Shown here: positions 7,672 through 16,516 of the stretch, in pieces | Layout of the letters: each line of letters begins with the position of its first letter | Position numbering within the stretch: position 1 is the first letter of the stretch | Source of the DNA: Bacillus litorisediminis | Lineage (GTDB): Bacteria > Bacillota > Bacilli > Bacillales > JC228 | Length of the DNA stretch: 64,000 nucleotides | NCBI RefSeq assembly: GCF_022808645.1 | Contig: NZ_JAKZKT010000005.1 | Span: 1-64,000, forward strand | Direction of reading: 5' to 3' | Program-made: the position numbers and the translations under genes | Notes under the pieces: model-generated | Databases searched by the model: none | Told to the model about the DNA's origin: nothing | Seen by the model: the letters and a program-made list of their open reading frames with translations, nothing else

Positions 7672-8543
7672 ACCGCTTTTCCCCCTTTTTGAGAAGAAGT
7701 TAAATGAATCATGAGTTCTTGGACAGGCAGAGTCTCTATCTTTAATCCAAGGGTTTCAGCCGTTTTTCTGCCCCCAGTTTTGCTGAATATAACGGCTGTT
7801 TCCTGGCCGGCAAATGACTTACGGTGAATGACATTATGGTCTTTTGCCAACAGATCAATTGAATCCGGGCTCCCTTGTACGACAAACCCGTAATCCCTTA
7901 GTTTTTCTGCGTCTTCTTTCAGAACAAGCTTACCCCTTTGAAAAATGAGGACTTCCTCAAATAATCTGCTTACCTCATCCACTAGGTGTGTTGATAAAAT
8001 GATAGTTCTTGGGTGATTTTCATATTCTTCGAGCAATAATTCATAGAATCTTTTTCTATGGGCAGCATCTAAACCAATATACGGTTCGTCAAAGATTGTA
8101 ATTGGTGCTTTTGCGGCAAGCCCTACAATAATCCCGAGGGCAGACTCCATTCCCTTTGAAAGGGCTTTGACTTTCAGATTTTCTTCAAGGCTGAATTCTT
8201 CAAGAAGTCTTTCAGCCACTTTCCAGTCCCAGTTAGGATAAAACAAAGAACAAACCTTAAGCGTCTCTTTTACTTTAAGTCCTTTTTTAAAATTTCCGCT
8301 TTCGTTAATCAGACAAATCGATTCTGTTATGAATTGGTTTTCAAATGGCCTCTGATTGTCTATGAAAACATCTCCGCTCGTAGACATGATATGTCCGGCT
8401 ATGGTTTGCATTAATGTTGTTTTTCCTGCTCCATTCCTGCCTAAGAGCCCATAAATTTTCCCTTGTTCCAATACAAAGCTGACTTGATCGAGTGCTTTTT
8501 TCTTCCCATAAGACTTCGTGACATTTTTCACTTCAATCTTCAT
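7668..8543 (-). CDS. ABC transporter ATP-binding protein (YtrB-like)
   Basis: A 291-residue ATPase with Walker A GRNGAGKTT at about 36-44, a relaxed signature region ALSKGMESALGI at about 134-145 and Walker B PITIFDEP near 160. The signature has KGM where most family members have GGQ, as in YtrB/YhcH-type ATPases. GAGGG followed by 6 nt selects the ATG at 8543; an ATG 6 nt earlier touches the ribosome site. The frame overlaps the upstream regulator and the downstream permease, so translation is coupled. Probably an envelope-stress ABC system rather than an importer, since no binding protein is present. Confidence 0.88.
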   Translation of the reverse strand: MKIEVKNVTKSYGKKKALDQVSFVLEQGKIYGLLGRNGAGKTTLMQTIAGHIMSTSGDVFIDNQRPFENQFITESICLINESGNFKKGLKVKETLKVCSLFYPNWDWKVAERLLEEFSLEENLKVKALSKGMESALGIIVGLAAKAPITIFDEPYIGLDAAHRKRFYELLLEEYENHPRTIILSTHLVDEVSRLFEEVLIFQRGKLVLKEDAEKLRDYGFVVQGSPDSIDLLAKDHNVIHRKSFAGQETAVIFSKTGGRKTAETLGLKIETLPVQELMIHLTSSQKGGKAV

Positions 8544-8910
8544 GTACATCCCTCTCCCTATCGATCATTGCCTTTAATTCCTGAATACTAATATTTAATT
8601 TTTCTGCTTCGGATTTTAGGGGAATTATAAAGCTTTGATAAAATTGATTCCGCCGCTGCTGAATTAATTGATGTTTTGCTCCCTCAGCTACAAACATGCC
8701 AATTCCTCTTTTCTTATATAAAATTCCTTGTTCCACCAATTGATTGATCCCCTTAGCTGCTGTTGCTGGATTGATCTGAAAATGGGCTGCAAATTCATTG
8801 GTGGATGGAACGCGTTCACCTTCCTGGATAGAGCCATTTATGATACTGTCTTCTATTTGTTCAGCTATCTGCTGAAAAATGGGCCGATTCGTATCTAATG
8901 AGGAACTCAT
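8533..8910 (-). CDS. YtrA-subfamily GntR regulator
   Basis: A 125-residue repressor: winged-helix domain (about 8-78) with RVPSTNEFAAHFQINPATAAKGINQL, then only a short helical tail of about 45 residues for dimerisation. This small effector-less layout defines the YtrA subfamily, whose genes head operons encoding ABC transporters, as here. It overlaps the ATPase start by 11 bp. Its own operator is probably the inverted repeat at 8955-8990. In Bacillus subtilis, YtrA operons respond to cell-wall-active antibiotics; induction here is inferred from that. Confidence 0.88.
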   Translation of the reverse strand: MSSSLDTNRPIFQQIAEQIEDSIINGSIQEGERVPSTNEFAAHFQINPATAAKGINQLVEQGILYKKRGIGMFVAEGAKHQLIQQRRNQFYQSFIIPLKSEAEKLNISIQELKAMIDRERDVHED

Positions 8911-8954
8911 AAAGGCCTCCTTCCTTTTTCATCCTAAACTGGTTATTAGGTTCA

Positions 8955-8998
8955 TTAGTTATGTAATTAACCATAAAACCATATAACTAAATTGTCAA
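8955..8998 (-). promoter_or_regulatory. promoter and operator of the ytr-like operon
   Basis: On the minus strand, TTGACA (8993-8998) and TATGGT (8970-8975) are 17 bp apart. A perfect 8-bp inverted repeat, TTAGTTAT (8955-8962) and ATAACTAA (8983-8990), has one arm between -35 and -10 and the other just downstream. This fits binding of the YtrA-type repressor. Confidence 0.6.
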
Positions 8999-9027
8999 TA
9001 GCTGGTATGGAAAAAAATAAAAAAGCA

Positions 9028-9074
9028 AAATAGACCTCCCATATCCACAATGTAGGGAGAGGTCTATTTTTTGT
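9028..9074. terminator. hairpin with flanking A and T runs
   Basis: AATAGACCTCCC and GGGAGAGGTCTATT pair with a 2-nt bulge. T runs follow on plus and, with a spacer, on minus. It lies between the ytr-like promoter and the dehydrogenase 3' end. Confidence 0.6.
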
Positions 9075-9138
9075 AGGGTGCTTTGAAAATACCCAGTCAA
9101 AATGACCGTGTCAGACCCAAAAATTTATACTTGTCTTT

Positions 9139-9210
9139 TAAAAAAGGGCTTAACCCATTTCAATGATCCCTTTTCTTTTAGGTATCAGTCTAAATTGGGT
9201 TAAACCCTTC
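9139..9210 (-). terminator. terminator of the dehydrogenase gene
   Basis: Arms of about 17 nt (9144-9160 and 9192-9209) pair almost fully and surround a 31-nt loop. On the minus strand the second arm runs into GCCCTTTTTT, 12 bp or more after the stop codon at 9222. Confidence 0.75.
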
Positions 9211-9221
9211 GATTGATGTAT

Positions 9222-10301
9222 TTATCTAGGTAACGGAATAGCAACGAGTTTATCATCTGCTAAATCTGGATTACCTCTTCCATCCGTGTTATTCGTAACA
9301 AAATAAAGTGTGGCGTCGTCAATCCAAACATCACGAATCCGGCCATATCCTTGCACTACTTTATCTACTTGGTTAGAATCAATATTATACCGATATACTC
9401 CTTCTCCTCTTAAAGCTGCAAAGTAAATCGTACGATCCGCAATATCCATTCCAGACGGTGCCCAGGTTGTATTCCCTGAGTGGATTAGAGGCGGCTCCAT
9501 CCCGCTTTGCTGCTGATTTCCAGAAATCACTGGCCATCCGTAATTTTTCCCTGCTTGTATCCGATTGATTTCGTCAAGTGCTGTTTGTCCATGGTCAGTA
9601 CTATACATAAATCCTTGTGAATCCCAAGCAATTCCCTGGGGATTACGGAGTCCGTAACTATAGACATAAGAATTTTGAAACGGATTATCTGGGGGTATGC
9701 TTCCATCTAAATCCATTCTCAAAATTTTTCCATTAATTGAGTTAATATCTTGCGGGGCATCCGGGTTAAGCCCGTCACCTACTGTTACATACAGTTTCTG
9801 ATCAGGCCCAATTTTAATGCGGCCGCCATGGTGAAAAGTATCAGCCGGAATTTGGTCCAGGAGAGGCGTTTGTTCCTGCCATTGGTTATCTACTTGTTTA
9901 ATAACAGTTAAGCGGTTAAATAACCTGTCTCCTTCTTGGTATGTATAGTATGCAAAGGCTTCTCTTGAATCCTCAAAGTTTGGCTTCAGATAAAACCCTA
10001 ACAGCCCTGCTTCTGGTGTTTGGGCTAGCTGCTTTTGCAGCTGCACACTCTGTCTGTTCCCACTTTCCCCGTCATAAACATAAATATATCCAGTCCGTTC
10101 TGAGATGTAAAAAGTATCCCGATGCTTTTGGATTGACCAAGGGGTTTGAAGGTTCTGAATTAATATCGTTCCTTCTCTCCCGTTTGTTACGATGGCCTTA
10201 TCATCATCCTTTTCGCTTTGGCTGCTCTCTTCATTTTTACAGGCTGTTAAAGCCACCATTGAGCAAAGCATGATGAGCAGTATACTTTTTACGTATTTCA
10301 C
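9222..10301 (-). CDS. PQQ-dependent sugar dehydrogenase-type lipoprotein
   Basis: A 359-residue beta-propeller of the soluble glucose/sorbosone dehydrogenase family, which oxidises sugars with PQQ in characterised members. A signal peptide ends in a lipobox (LTAC, Cys near 21), so the mature protein should sit on the outer face of the membrane. Family hallmarks are TPWSI, HHGGRIKIGPD, YSYGLRNPQGIAWD, DHG and NYGWP. GTG 10301 has AGGAG 8 nt upstream; the GTG 9 nt earlier lies inside that site. Many Bacillus homologues have no known substrate and the host may not make PQQ, so activity is uncertain. It follows a Cof phosphatase gene after 11 bp. Confidence 0.85.
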   Translation of the reverse strand: MKYVKSILLIMLCSMVALTACKNEESSQSEKDDDKAIVTNGREGTILIQNLQTPWSIQKHRDTFYISERTGYIYVYDGESGNRQSVQLQKQLAQTPEAGLLGFYLKPNFEDSREAFAYYTYQEGDRLFNRLTVIKQVDNQWQEQTPLLDQIPADTFHHGGRIKIGPDQKLYVTVGDGLNPDAPQDINSINGKILRMDLDGSIPPDNPFQNSYVYSYGLRNPQGIAWDSQGFMYSTDHGQTALDEINRIQAGKNYGWPVISGNQQQSGMEPPLIHSGNTTWAPSGMDIADRTIYFAALRGEGVYRYNIDSNQVDKVVQGYGRIRDVWIDDATLYFVTNNTDGRGNPDLADDKLVAIPLPR

Positions 10302-10312
10302 TCCATCCACTC

Positions 10313-11176
10313 CTACATCAGATTCATATACTTTGTGATCGCAAGGGCCACTCCATTCTCATTATTAGTTGCGGTAATATAATGAGCAATCTGTTTAATC
10401 TCTTCTGCAGCATTTCCCATAGCAACAGCCGTTCCCACAATTTCAAGCATGGAAAGATCATTTAATTGATCACCAATTGCTAAAGTTTCCGCTAGTGAGA
10501 TTCCTCTTTCTTGAACAAAAGCTTCCAATGCCACACCTTTTTGAGCAGTCTTGTAGTTAATTTCAATGTTGCCAAAGGCGGATGAAGTGATTGCTAAATC
10601 TGGATCTTCCAGTTCGATTCCTGCTTTTTGGAGAGCTTCGTGATCCTTGCTAAACACTAAAATTTTATATAGTTCGAAGGATTTATCATCCACTAACAAT
10701 CCATAATCATCGACGATCTTAACGCCTTCTTCAAATCGTTTCCTTGCTTGTTCTTCCATTTTAATCCACGGAACCGCCTCATGACGATTGGCTGATTGAA
10801 ATAAATCCATGAGGACAGCCAAACCTAACTTAGAATCTCTCGTATAGGTTCCTGAATTCGAATAGAGTTCGTAATAATAACCCATTTCATCTAATTGTTT
10901 CATAACCCTTTTAGCGAGCTGAGCAGGGATTGGATTTGTGAAAATCTTTTCCCCTTCACTATTTCTGATTTCGGCTCCATTTACGCAAATAATCGGACAA
11001 ACGATTTTTGCTTCTTCTAATACAGAAGCAGCTTCATAATAGGAACGGCCAGTAGCTACCACTACTTCTATCCCTTTCTCTTGGGCCAGCTTAAGTGCCG
11101 TTTCATTTTCTTTACTGATTTTTTGATTTGAATTTAATAAAGTTCCATCCATATCAGTCGCTATGCAACGTAACAT
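10313..11176 (-). CDS. Cof-type HAD-superfamily phosphatase
   Basis: A 287-residue phosphatase of the HAD IIB (Cof) group, which dephosphorylates sugar phosphates and cofactors such as FMN or PLP with broad range. Motif I is DMDGTLL (nucleophile D8), motif II VATGR, and motif IV LAIGDQLNDLSML near residue 235 with VAMGNA after it. The large C2 cap lies between. A single transcript with the downstream dehydrogenase lipoprotein is likely given the 11-bp gap. Exact substrate cannot be read from the sequence. Confidence 0.9.
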   Translation of the reverse strand: MLRCIATDMDGTLLNSNQKISKENETALKLAQEKGIEVVVATGRSYYEAASVLEEAKIVCPIICVNGAEIRNSEGEKIFTNPIPAQLAKRVMKQLDEMGYYYELYSNSGTYTRDSKLGLAVLMDLFQSANRHEAVPWIKMEEQARKRFEEGVKIVDDYGLLVDDKSFELYKILVFSKDHEALQKAGIELEDPDLAITSSAFGNIEINYKTAQKGVALEAFVQERGISLAETLAIGDQLNDLSMLEIVGTAVAMGNAAEEIKQIAHYITATNNENGVALAITKYMNLM

Positions 11177-11296
11177 TTCTTATCAACCTGCCTTTAATAT
11201 CCTTTGTTGTATATCTCTATGTTTTCATAAATCGTTCATAATAATCAAGGAGGTTGATTTAAATCATTTGTAAAACTTTTATATTATATGGATTCC

Positions 11297-12337
11297 CTAT
11301 ACAAGTGAACTCGTGTTTAAGCTTGAGTTCCACTTTTCCAACAATGCTTTTTCTTTATCTTGCTTTAATCCGGCTCTTTCTAATTTTCGATCTGTTTGAA
11401 CGACCCAATCATAGGTGTCCTTAATAGTTTCTTTTGGAGCCCGGAAGGACAATCCCTGGTTTAGGGCACGGTCGATGTTAACCCCATTATCCTGTATATT
11501 CGTTTCATTCTCGGGAGTCGTCTCAGGTATCCATAAAGGAAGTTCAATCCATGGCTGTACATTTTCTTTTAATAAAAAGGTTTCACTCACCCACGTTGCT
11601 TTTGCCTTATTTTGAAAAATTTCTTTTCCATCGTTAATAAGGTTCTGCATCGTGTATAAATCCTTCGGTCCAGTTGCATTATATACACCTGTAATCCGGC
11701 CTTCCGTCATTTTCACAATCCAGGCAGCCAAATCGCGAACATCAATAAATTGAATCTTTTTATTTTGGCGGCCAGGAGCTAAAATTTCTCTATCTTCATG
11801 GAGCCGAGTTGCCCAATATGTAAAACGATCTGTTGGGTCATAAGGCCCGACAATCAATCCTGGTCTTACAATCAGGCTTTTATCCGGAATTTCCCGAAGC
11901 ACCTCTTGTTCACACAAATATTTCAGATGACCGTAGTATTGCCCTACATTTTGGTTATCGAGATTTAATTGAGCCAGCTCTTCCTCTGTAAGAGACAAGA
12001 CCTCGTCCTCTTCTTTAATATCATCCTCCTGAGGAAACTTAGCATAAACCGATATGGTCGATACAAACGCATAAAAGGATGCATTTGCTTTGAAAGCCTT
12101 TACAGACTTTCTGACCGTATGAGGATGAAACCCGCATGTATCGATAACGGCATCCCAGTTTTCTCCTTCAAGTTTCATTAAATCTTCTTCACGGTCCCCC
12201 ATGATGGTTCGGACATTTGGAAAAACATCCGCATGATTCCCCCGATTAAAGAGAGTAACCTCCCAGCCTCTTGCTAAAGCTTCTTCTACAATCCATCTTC
12301 CTAAAAATCTGGTTCCGCCTATCATTAATAATTTCAT
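11297..12337 (-). CDS. NAD(P)-dependent epimerase/dehydratase-like SDR protein
   Basis: A 346-residue extended short-chain dehydrogenase. The Rossmann entry is GGTRFLGRW at residues 8-16 and a YYGHLK motif near 153-158 supplies the catalytic Tyr and Lys. FVSTISVYA and IVRPGLIVGPYDPTDRF are typical of this family, often annotated as sugar epimerase or reductase. GGGG lies 8 nt before the ATG. It is divergent from pgmB. Substrate is unknown; the neighbourhood suggests carbohydrate metabolism. About 120 bp to the next gene downstream shows no clear terminator. Confidence 0.82.
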   Translation of the reverse strand: MKLLMIGGTRFLGRWIVEEALARGWEVTLFNRGNHADVFPNVRTIMGDREEDLMKLEGENWDAVIDTCGFHPHTVRKSVKAFKANASFYAFVSTISVYAKFPQEDDIKEEDEVLSLTEEELAQLNLDNQNVGQYYGHLKYLCEQEVLREIPDKSLIVRPGLIVGPYDPTDRFTYWATRLHEDREILAPGRQNKKIQFIDVRDLAAWIVKMTEGRITGVYNATGPKDLYTMQNLINDGKEIFQNKAKATWVSETFLLKENVQPWIELPLWIPETTPENETNIQDNGVNIDRALNQGLSFRAPKETIKDTYDWVVQTDRKLERAGLKQDKEKALLEKWNSSLNTSSLV

Positions 12338-12480
12338 GGATCCAACCCCTTTCTATTTATAGTTAGTTCGAGATTCAGCTTTCCTTTTCCTTTTTTAAAA
12401 GAAAAATGCCGTTTGTTTGCACTAGGATGAGGGAGTATCATATAGGGTAGAAGATAAATACTTTAGGGGGAAGATGGAGA

Positions 12481-13152
12481 ATGAGTAAAGAATTGGGGAT
12501 ATTGTTTGATTTAGATGGTGTGATTACAGATACCGCAGAGCTTCATTACAAAGCATGGAAAAAATTGGCCGATTCCTTGCAAATCCCTTTTGATCACAAA
12601 GTTAATGAAAGTCTGAAGGGATTGAGCCGGATGGACTCGCTTGAAGCGCTGCTTGGCTCGCAAAGTGATTTTTTCGCAAAAGAGGAAAAGGAAAAACTGG
12701 CTGCCCAAAAAAATCAGGATTACCGAAATCTTTTAGAGGGATTAACAGCTGAAGATGTGTTACCGGGGATTAAACCATTTTTGATAGATTTAAAGAAAAG
12801 AGAAATTCCCATCGGATTAGCGTCTGCTTCTAAAAATGCCCCGTATGTGCTAGAGAAACTCGAAATTTCTTCATTTTTTGATCAGATTGTCGACCCAAGC
12901 GAGGTGGCGCATGGAAAACCCGCTCCTGATATATACGTAAAAGGAGCTGAACAGCTAGGAATATCACCAAGTCATTGTATTGGAATTGAGGATGCCGTTT
13001 CAGGCATTCAGGCAATCAAAGGGGCCGGAATGTTAGCAATTGGTATCGGGAAAGCAGCGATTCTAAAAGACGCTGGAGCCGATCTTGTCCTAGCTGATAC
13101 CCGTGAGCTCTCATGGTCAGTGATAGAATCTTTAATCGGGAAGCATAAATAG
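12481..13152 (+). CDS. pgmB: beta-phosphoglucomutase
   Basis: A 223-residue HAD-family mutase that interconverts beta-glucose-1-phosphate and glucose-6-phosphate. The nucleophile and general acid/base are in FDLDGVITDTAELHY near the N-terminus, GLSRMDSLEALL is the cap substrate loop, ASASKNA motif II, and GIEDAVSGIQAIKGAGM motif IV. It is the expected partner of the GH65 phosphorylase encoded 1 kb away on the other strand, which releases beta-glucose-1-phosphate. A possible promoter TTGCAC/TATAGG with 18-bp spacing lies upstream. The gene ends in a hairpin shared with the convergent gene. Confidence 0.93.
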   Translation: MSKELGILFDLDGVITDTAELHYKAWKKLADSLQIPFDHKVNESLKGLSRMDSLEALLGSQSDFFAKEEKEKLAAQKNQDYRNLLEGLTAEDVLPGIKPFLIDLKKREIPIGLASASKNAPYVLEKLEISSFFDQIVDPSEVAHGKPAPDIYVKGAEQLGISPSHCIGIEDAVSGIQAIKGAGMLAIGIGKAAILKDAGADLVLADTRELSWSVIESLIGKHK

Positions 13153-13163
13153 TGTAAAAAAAC

Positions 13164-13189
13164 AGCATTGGTTTGTTGTAACCAATGCT
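13164..13189. terminator. bidirectional hairpin between pgmB and the SnoaL-like gene
   Basis: Perfect arms AGCATTGGTT and AACCAATGCT surround a 6-nt loop, with A-rich sequence before. It separates two convergent genes. Confidence 0.7.
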
Positions 13190-13192
13190 TTA

Positions 13193-13567
13193 TCATTTAG
13201 GCAACGGGCTCAAATGTTCATGGATCATTTTCCATTTCCCGTCTTCTTTAACCATGATATTGGTTCCTCTTCCGCGACCTTCTCTTTCTTCTCCTTTAAA
13301 GTAGCCCCGCCAGTAATAATGATAAATACAAGTAGCCATCGTATCGGAATAACTCAGCCATTCTACATCTGTAATCCGGTACGTTTCATCTTGTATCGTA
13401 TTCCAATTCCTATTAAAAACGGCTTCTATTTCTTCAATCCCGCGAAATGCCCCATCTGAAAAGAAATACACGGCATCCCATTTGATTAAAGGGCGGACCT
13501 GATTAAAATCATGGGTATTCGTCGCTCGTTCATATTCCTGGATAAAGAGATTCAAACTCCTAAGCAC
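13193..13567 (-). CDS. SnoaL/NTF2-like (DUF4440-type) small protein
   Basis: A 124-residue single-domain protein with the cone-shaped NTF2 fold suggested by an N-terminal helix (FIQEYERATNTHDFNQVRPL), FSDGAFRGIEEIEAVFNRNW, and a C-terminal strand pair GRGTNIMVKEDGKWKMIHEHLS. Such proteins can be small enzymes or ligand-binding domains, and no catalytic set is diagnostic here. The start is a GTG with GGGGTG upstream. Function is unknown. It sits between pgmB and a repeat-filled gap, apparently alone. Confidence 0.75.
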   Translation of the reverse strand: MLRSLNLFIQEYERATNTHDFNQVRPLIKWDAVYFFSDGAFRGIEEIEAVFNRNWNTIQDETYRITDVEWLSYSDTMATCIYHYYWRGYFKGEEREGRGRGTNIMVKEDGKWKMIHEHLSPLPK

Positions 13568-13689
13568 GCTGTTACACCCCTTTTTCGTACACTGTTGGTT
13601 GAATGTTTCGACAAAAATGCCGAAAACCCTTTCTTTCGGCTGAAAATTTTAGCAAATAGGAGGGGGCTGGGGTTTCTGAATTTCGCAAT

Positions 13690-14110
13690 CTGGTGCTTCA
13701 GTTCGATTTTTTGCTTCAGGTGTTCAGTTATTTGCTTCTGTGTTCGGTTATTTACTTCTGTGTTCGGCATTTGTTTCTGCGTTCGGTTATTACTTCTGTG
13801 TTCGGCATTTGCTTCTGCGTTCGGTTTTGCTTCTGCGTTCGGTTATTTACTTCTGTGTTCGGCATTTGCTTCTGCGTTCGGTTTTGCTTCTGCGTTCGGT
13901 TATTTACTTCTGTGTTCGGTTTTGTAGCATTATTTTCGGTTATTGGCCGCCTAAGTTCGGTAATCAGTTACTGAGTCCGGTTATCTTCCTTCTGAGTTCT
14001 GTTACCCGTACTTGAGTTCGGTAAATTTCTTCCTGAGTTCGGTTAACAACCCCTTGAGTTCGGTTTTCTTTCCCTAAGTTTGTTTATCCGCATCTAAGTT
14101 TGGTTATTTG
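13690..14110. repeat. degenerate ~19-20-bp tandem repeats with a 57-bp higher-order unit
   Basis: Repeats of the type GTTCGGTTATTTACTTCTGT fill this stretch. Two near-identical 57-bp blocks start at 13801 and 13858, each made of three subunits. Copies decay towards 14110 (GAGTTCGGT and AAGTTTGGT variants). Long open frames here in several phases reflect the repeat and not genes. Confidence 0.85.
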
Positions 14111-14175
14111 AGTATTATCGATGTAAAATACAGCCATAAAACATAAAATACGACATATTTGTCTTAAAAAATTTT

Positions 14176-14214
14176 AAAAAACCGCCAGCAGCCTCGACTT
14201 GCCAGCGGTTTTTA
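14176..14214 (-). terminator. terminator of the GH65/ABC operon
   Basis: On the minus strand, ACCGCTGGCA and TGCTGGCGGT arms (two central mismatches) precede a TTTTTT run, just after the GH65 stop codon at 14222. Confidence 0.75.
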
Positions 14215-14221
14215 CATGCTT

Positions 14222-16498
14222 TTATTGCAAACTGATATAGATCGGTTCTGAAGTACAATAATCTTCTCCATATATTTTAATAGAAACATCCGCTCCTGTA
14301 AGCTTCCTTAGCCGAACACCCTGTTGCTCCACTTTCACCTCTAATGTTGAACCTTCTGTTTGGAAGCGGAATGTGTAGCCTGTCCAGTGCTTTGGCAATC
14401 TTGGCGCTAAAGAGACCCCGGTTTCTTTAATTCGCAGACCGGCAAATCCATACACAATCGCCATCCACGTACCGCCCATATTGGCCATATGGAGGCCGTC
14501 TTTTGTATTGCCATGGGTATTATCTAAGTCTAAGCGGGCCGTTTCCATAAAGTAATTGTAGGCTTTTTCCATATCACCCAGTTTAGCAGCCATAATGCTA
14601 AAAATACAGCTTGATAAAGACGAATCATGTGTTGTTACTTTTTCATAGTATTCATAGGATGCTTTAATTGTCTCGAAATCCTGCTCATCCTCCAATAAGA
14701 AATGGGCCAGTACCGTATCAGCTTGTTTGCACACCTGATAGCGGTATAAGGTTAAAGGATGATAGTGGAGCAGCAATGGATAATGTTCCTTTGGCGTCTC
14801 AGTAAAGTTCCAAATTTCCTTCTGCAAAAACGAGTCATCTTGCGGATTGATCTTGCGCTGCGAATCATAGGGCAAATACATATGATCAGCTGCCCAAGTC
14901 CAAGCATCCACTTCGGTTTCCTCTAGACAAATCCGCTGTTTAATCTCCTTAAATGCCGAAGGGTCCGTCGCCTTTAAATACTGATACACTTTTGCTGCCC
15001 AATGCAGATTATATTTAGCCATCACATTGGTATAGTAATTGTTATTGACTATACATGTATATTCATCCGGTCCCGTTACCGCGTCAACCCGGAATGTTCC
15101 TTCCACGGAGTGACCGACTTCCAGCCATAAGCGGGCGGTTTCAAACAGCACCTCTGCCCCAAACTCACTCCAAAACCCGGAATCCTTTGTTGCTAAATAG
15201 TATTGAATGTAGCTGTAGGCGACATCTGCGGAAATATGGTACTGGGCAGTACCAGCCGGAAAATAGCCGGAACATTCTTTCCCCGCAATCGTTCGCCAAG
15301 GATAGAGGGCTCCTTTTTTATGCCCCATTTCCCTAGCCCGTTCTCTTGCGCCTTCTAAAATTGAATACCGATAGCGCAATAATGATTTAGCCAGAGAAGG
15401 TTCTGTTAAAGTGAAAAATGGGAGCATGTAAATTTCTGTGTCCCAGAAATAATGACCTTCATACCCTTCACCAGAAAGTCCTTTTGCCGCAATATTGGAA
15501 ACATCGTCTCTGCCGGCTGATTGAAAGAGATGAAACATATTGAAGCGGATTCCTTCTTGAAGACGCTGATCTCCTTCTATTTCAATATCGGATGCCTGCC
15601 AAAACGAATGGAGAATTGATTGCTGTTTTTCTGCAAGCGCATCGAATCGGAACGGGCTGACAGCTAGAAGGAGATTTTCTCCCTTTTTAATTAAATCGGA
15701 ACCATGCCTTCTTGTATCGGTAAAGATGCTTTGTTTTTCAAACACTAACGACTGCTCAAGATTTGTTTCATATACTGCTATTGTTTGGTCCAGATGAACT
15801 TTTGAAACAACTGTTGCATGCTTGGAAATCCAATGTTTGGTGGAACAGGCAACTTGCAGCCTGGAAGCTGAAGTCTCACACAACACGGTTTGTAAATCCT
15901 TCTTAACCTTAACATCTAACACCTTTAACAGCTTTGCGTGACCGGAACCGACTCTAGGATCATTGGGATTTGTATAATTTGCTACATCTCCATTTAGGGA
16001 AGATACTATTTTTACAGGACCATTGAAATTGATTCCCTCTACAGCTACCTGCTGTACAAAGAGTTCCCGGTAAGTAAACGATACTAGCCGCTTAAAGGTT
16101 ATGACTACCTCTTTTCCGAGTGGAGAGCGCCAGTGTATCGTTCGTTCTGAATATCCCTTATCAAAATGAAGCTTTCGTTGGAATTCAATAACTTCTCCGT
16201 TATATAACGAAAACCTCTCCTCTTCAGCACCGAAGAAAAGTTCAATCGTTTGGGCGTCGATAATATTGACTAGCTTTTCTTGAATTTCGGGAAATGCAAA
16301 TAGTTTTTCACCATAATGTAATTCTGTTTCGTCATAAAAAGCATTTATATAACTTCCGCGAATCGAAAGCCCATGATTCTCTGAACCTTCTTCTAAGTTG
16401 CCTCTTACGCCTAAATAGCCGTTAGCCAAAGCAAACAAGCTTTCCTGCAGAAGAAGAGATTCCGGATTCAATTCACTCGTTTTATATGTCCAAGTCAT
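14222..16498 (-). CDS. glycoside hydrolase family 65 disaccharide phosphorylase
   Basis: A 758-residue inverting phosphorylase that splits an alpha-glucoside with phosphate to give beta-glucose-1-phosphate. The layout is an N-terminal beta-sandwich (1-270), a linker, a catalytic alpha/alpha barrel (about 320-690) and a C-terminal sheet. The catalytic Glu is in TGPDEYTCIVNNNYYTN near 479, and HYFWDTE lies near 350. AGGAG with 8-nt spacing selects ATG 16498 over a GTG 9 nt earlier. The N-terminal half differs from the maltose phosphorylase YvdK, so kojibiose, nigerose, trehalose or a glucosyl-rhamnose are all possible substrates. It is the last gene of an ABC importer operon and pairs logically with PgmB. 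Confidence 0.9.
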   Translation of the reverse strand: MTWTYKTSELNPESLLLQESLFALANGYLGVRGNLEEGSENHGLSIRGSYINAFYDETELHYGEKLFAFPEIQEKLVNIIDAQTIELFFGAEEERFSLYNGEVIEFQRKLHFDKGYSERTIHWRSPLGKEVVITFKRLVSFTYRELFVQQVAVEGINFNGPVKIVSSLNGDVANYTNPNDPRVGSGHAKLLKVLDVKVKKDLQTVLCETSASRLQVACSTKHWISKHATVVSKVHLDQTIAVYETNLEQSLVFEKQSIFTDTRRHGSDLIKKGENLLLAVSPFRFDALAEKQQSILHSFWQASDIEIEGDQRLQEGIRFNMFHLFQSAGRDDVSNIAAKGLSGEGYEGHYFWDTEIYMLPFFTLTEPSLAKSLLRYRYSILEGARERAREMGHKKGALYPWRTIAGKECSGYFPAGTAQYHISADVAYSYIQYYLATKDSGFWSEFGAEVLFETARLWLEVGHSVEGTFRVDAVTGPDEYTCIVNNNYYTNVMAKYNLHWAAKVYQYLKATDPSAFKEIKQRICLEETEVDAWTWAADHMYLPYDSQRKINPQDDSFLQKEIWNFTETPKEHYPLLLHYHPLTLYRYQVCKQADTVLAHFLLEDEQDFETIKASYEYYEKVTTHDSSLSSCIFSIMAAKLGDMEKAYNYFMETARLDLDNTHGNTKDGLHMANMGGTWMAIVYGFAGLRIKETGVSLAPRLPKHWTGYTFRFQTEGSTLEVKVEQQGVRLRKLTGADVSIKIYGEDYCTSEPIYISLQ

Positions 16499-16516
16499 GT
16501 AAGACACTCCTGCTAA

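Noticed and set aside
13203-13459. 81-codon ORF on the plus strand opposite the SnoaL-like gene
   Set aside because: Shadow; the reverse frame has family signatures.
13511-14015. Overlapping plus-strand ORFs of 91-138 codons rich in Cys, Phe and Leu
   Set aside because: They lie in the GTTCGG repeat tract, are open in three phases because of the repeat period, and have no ribosome site.
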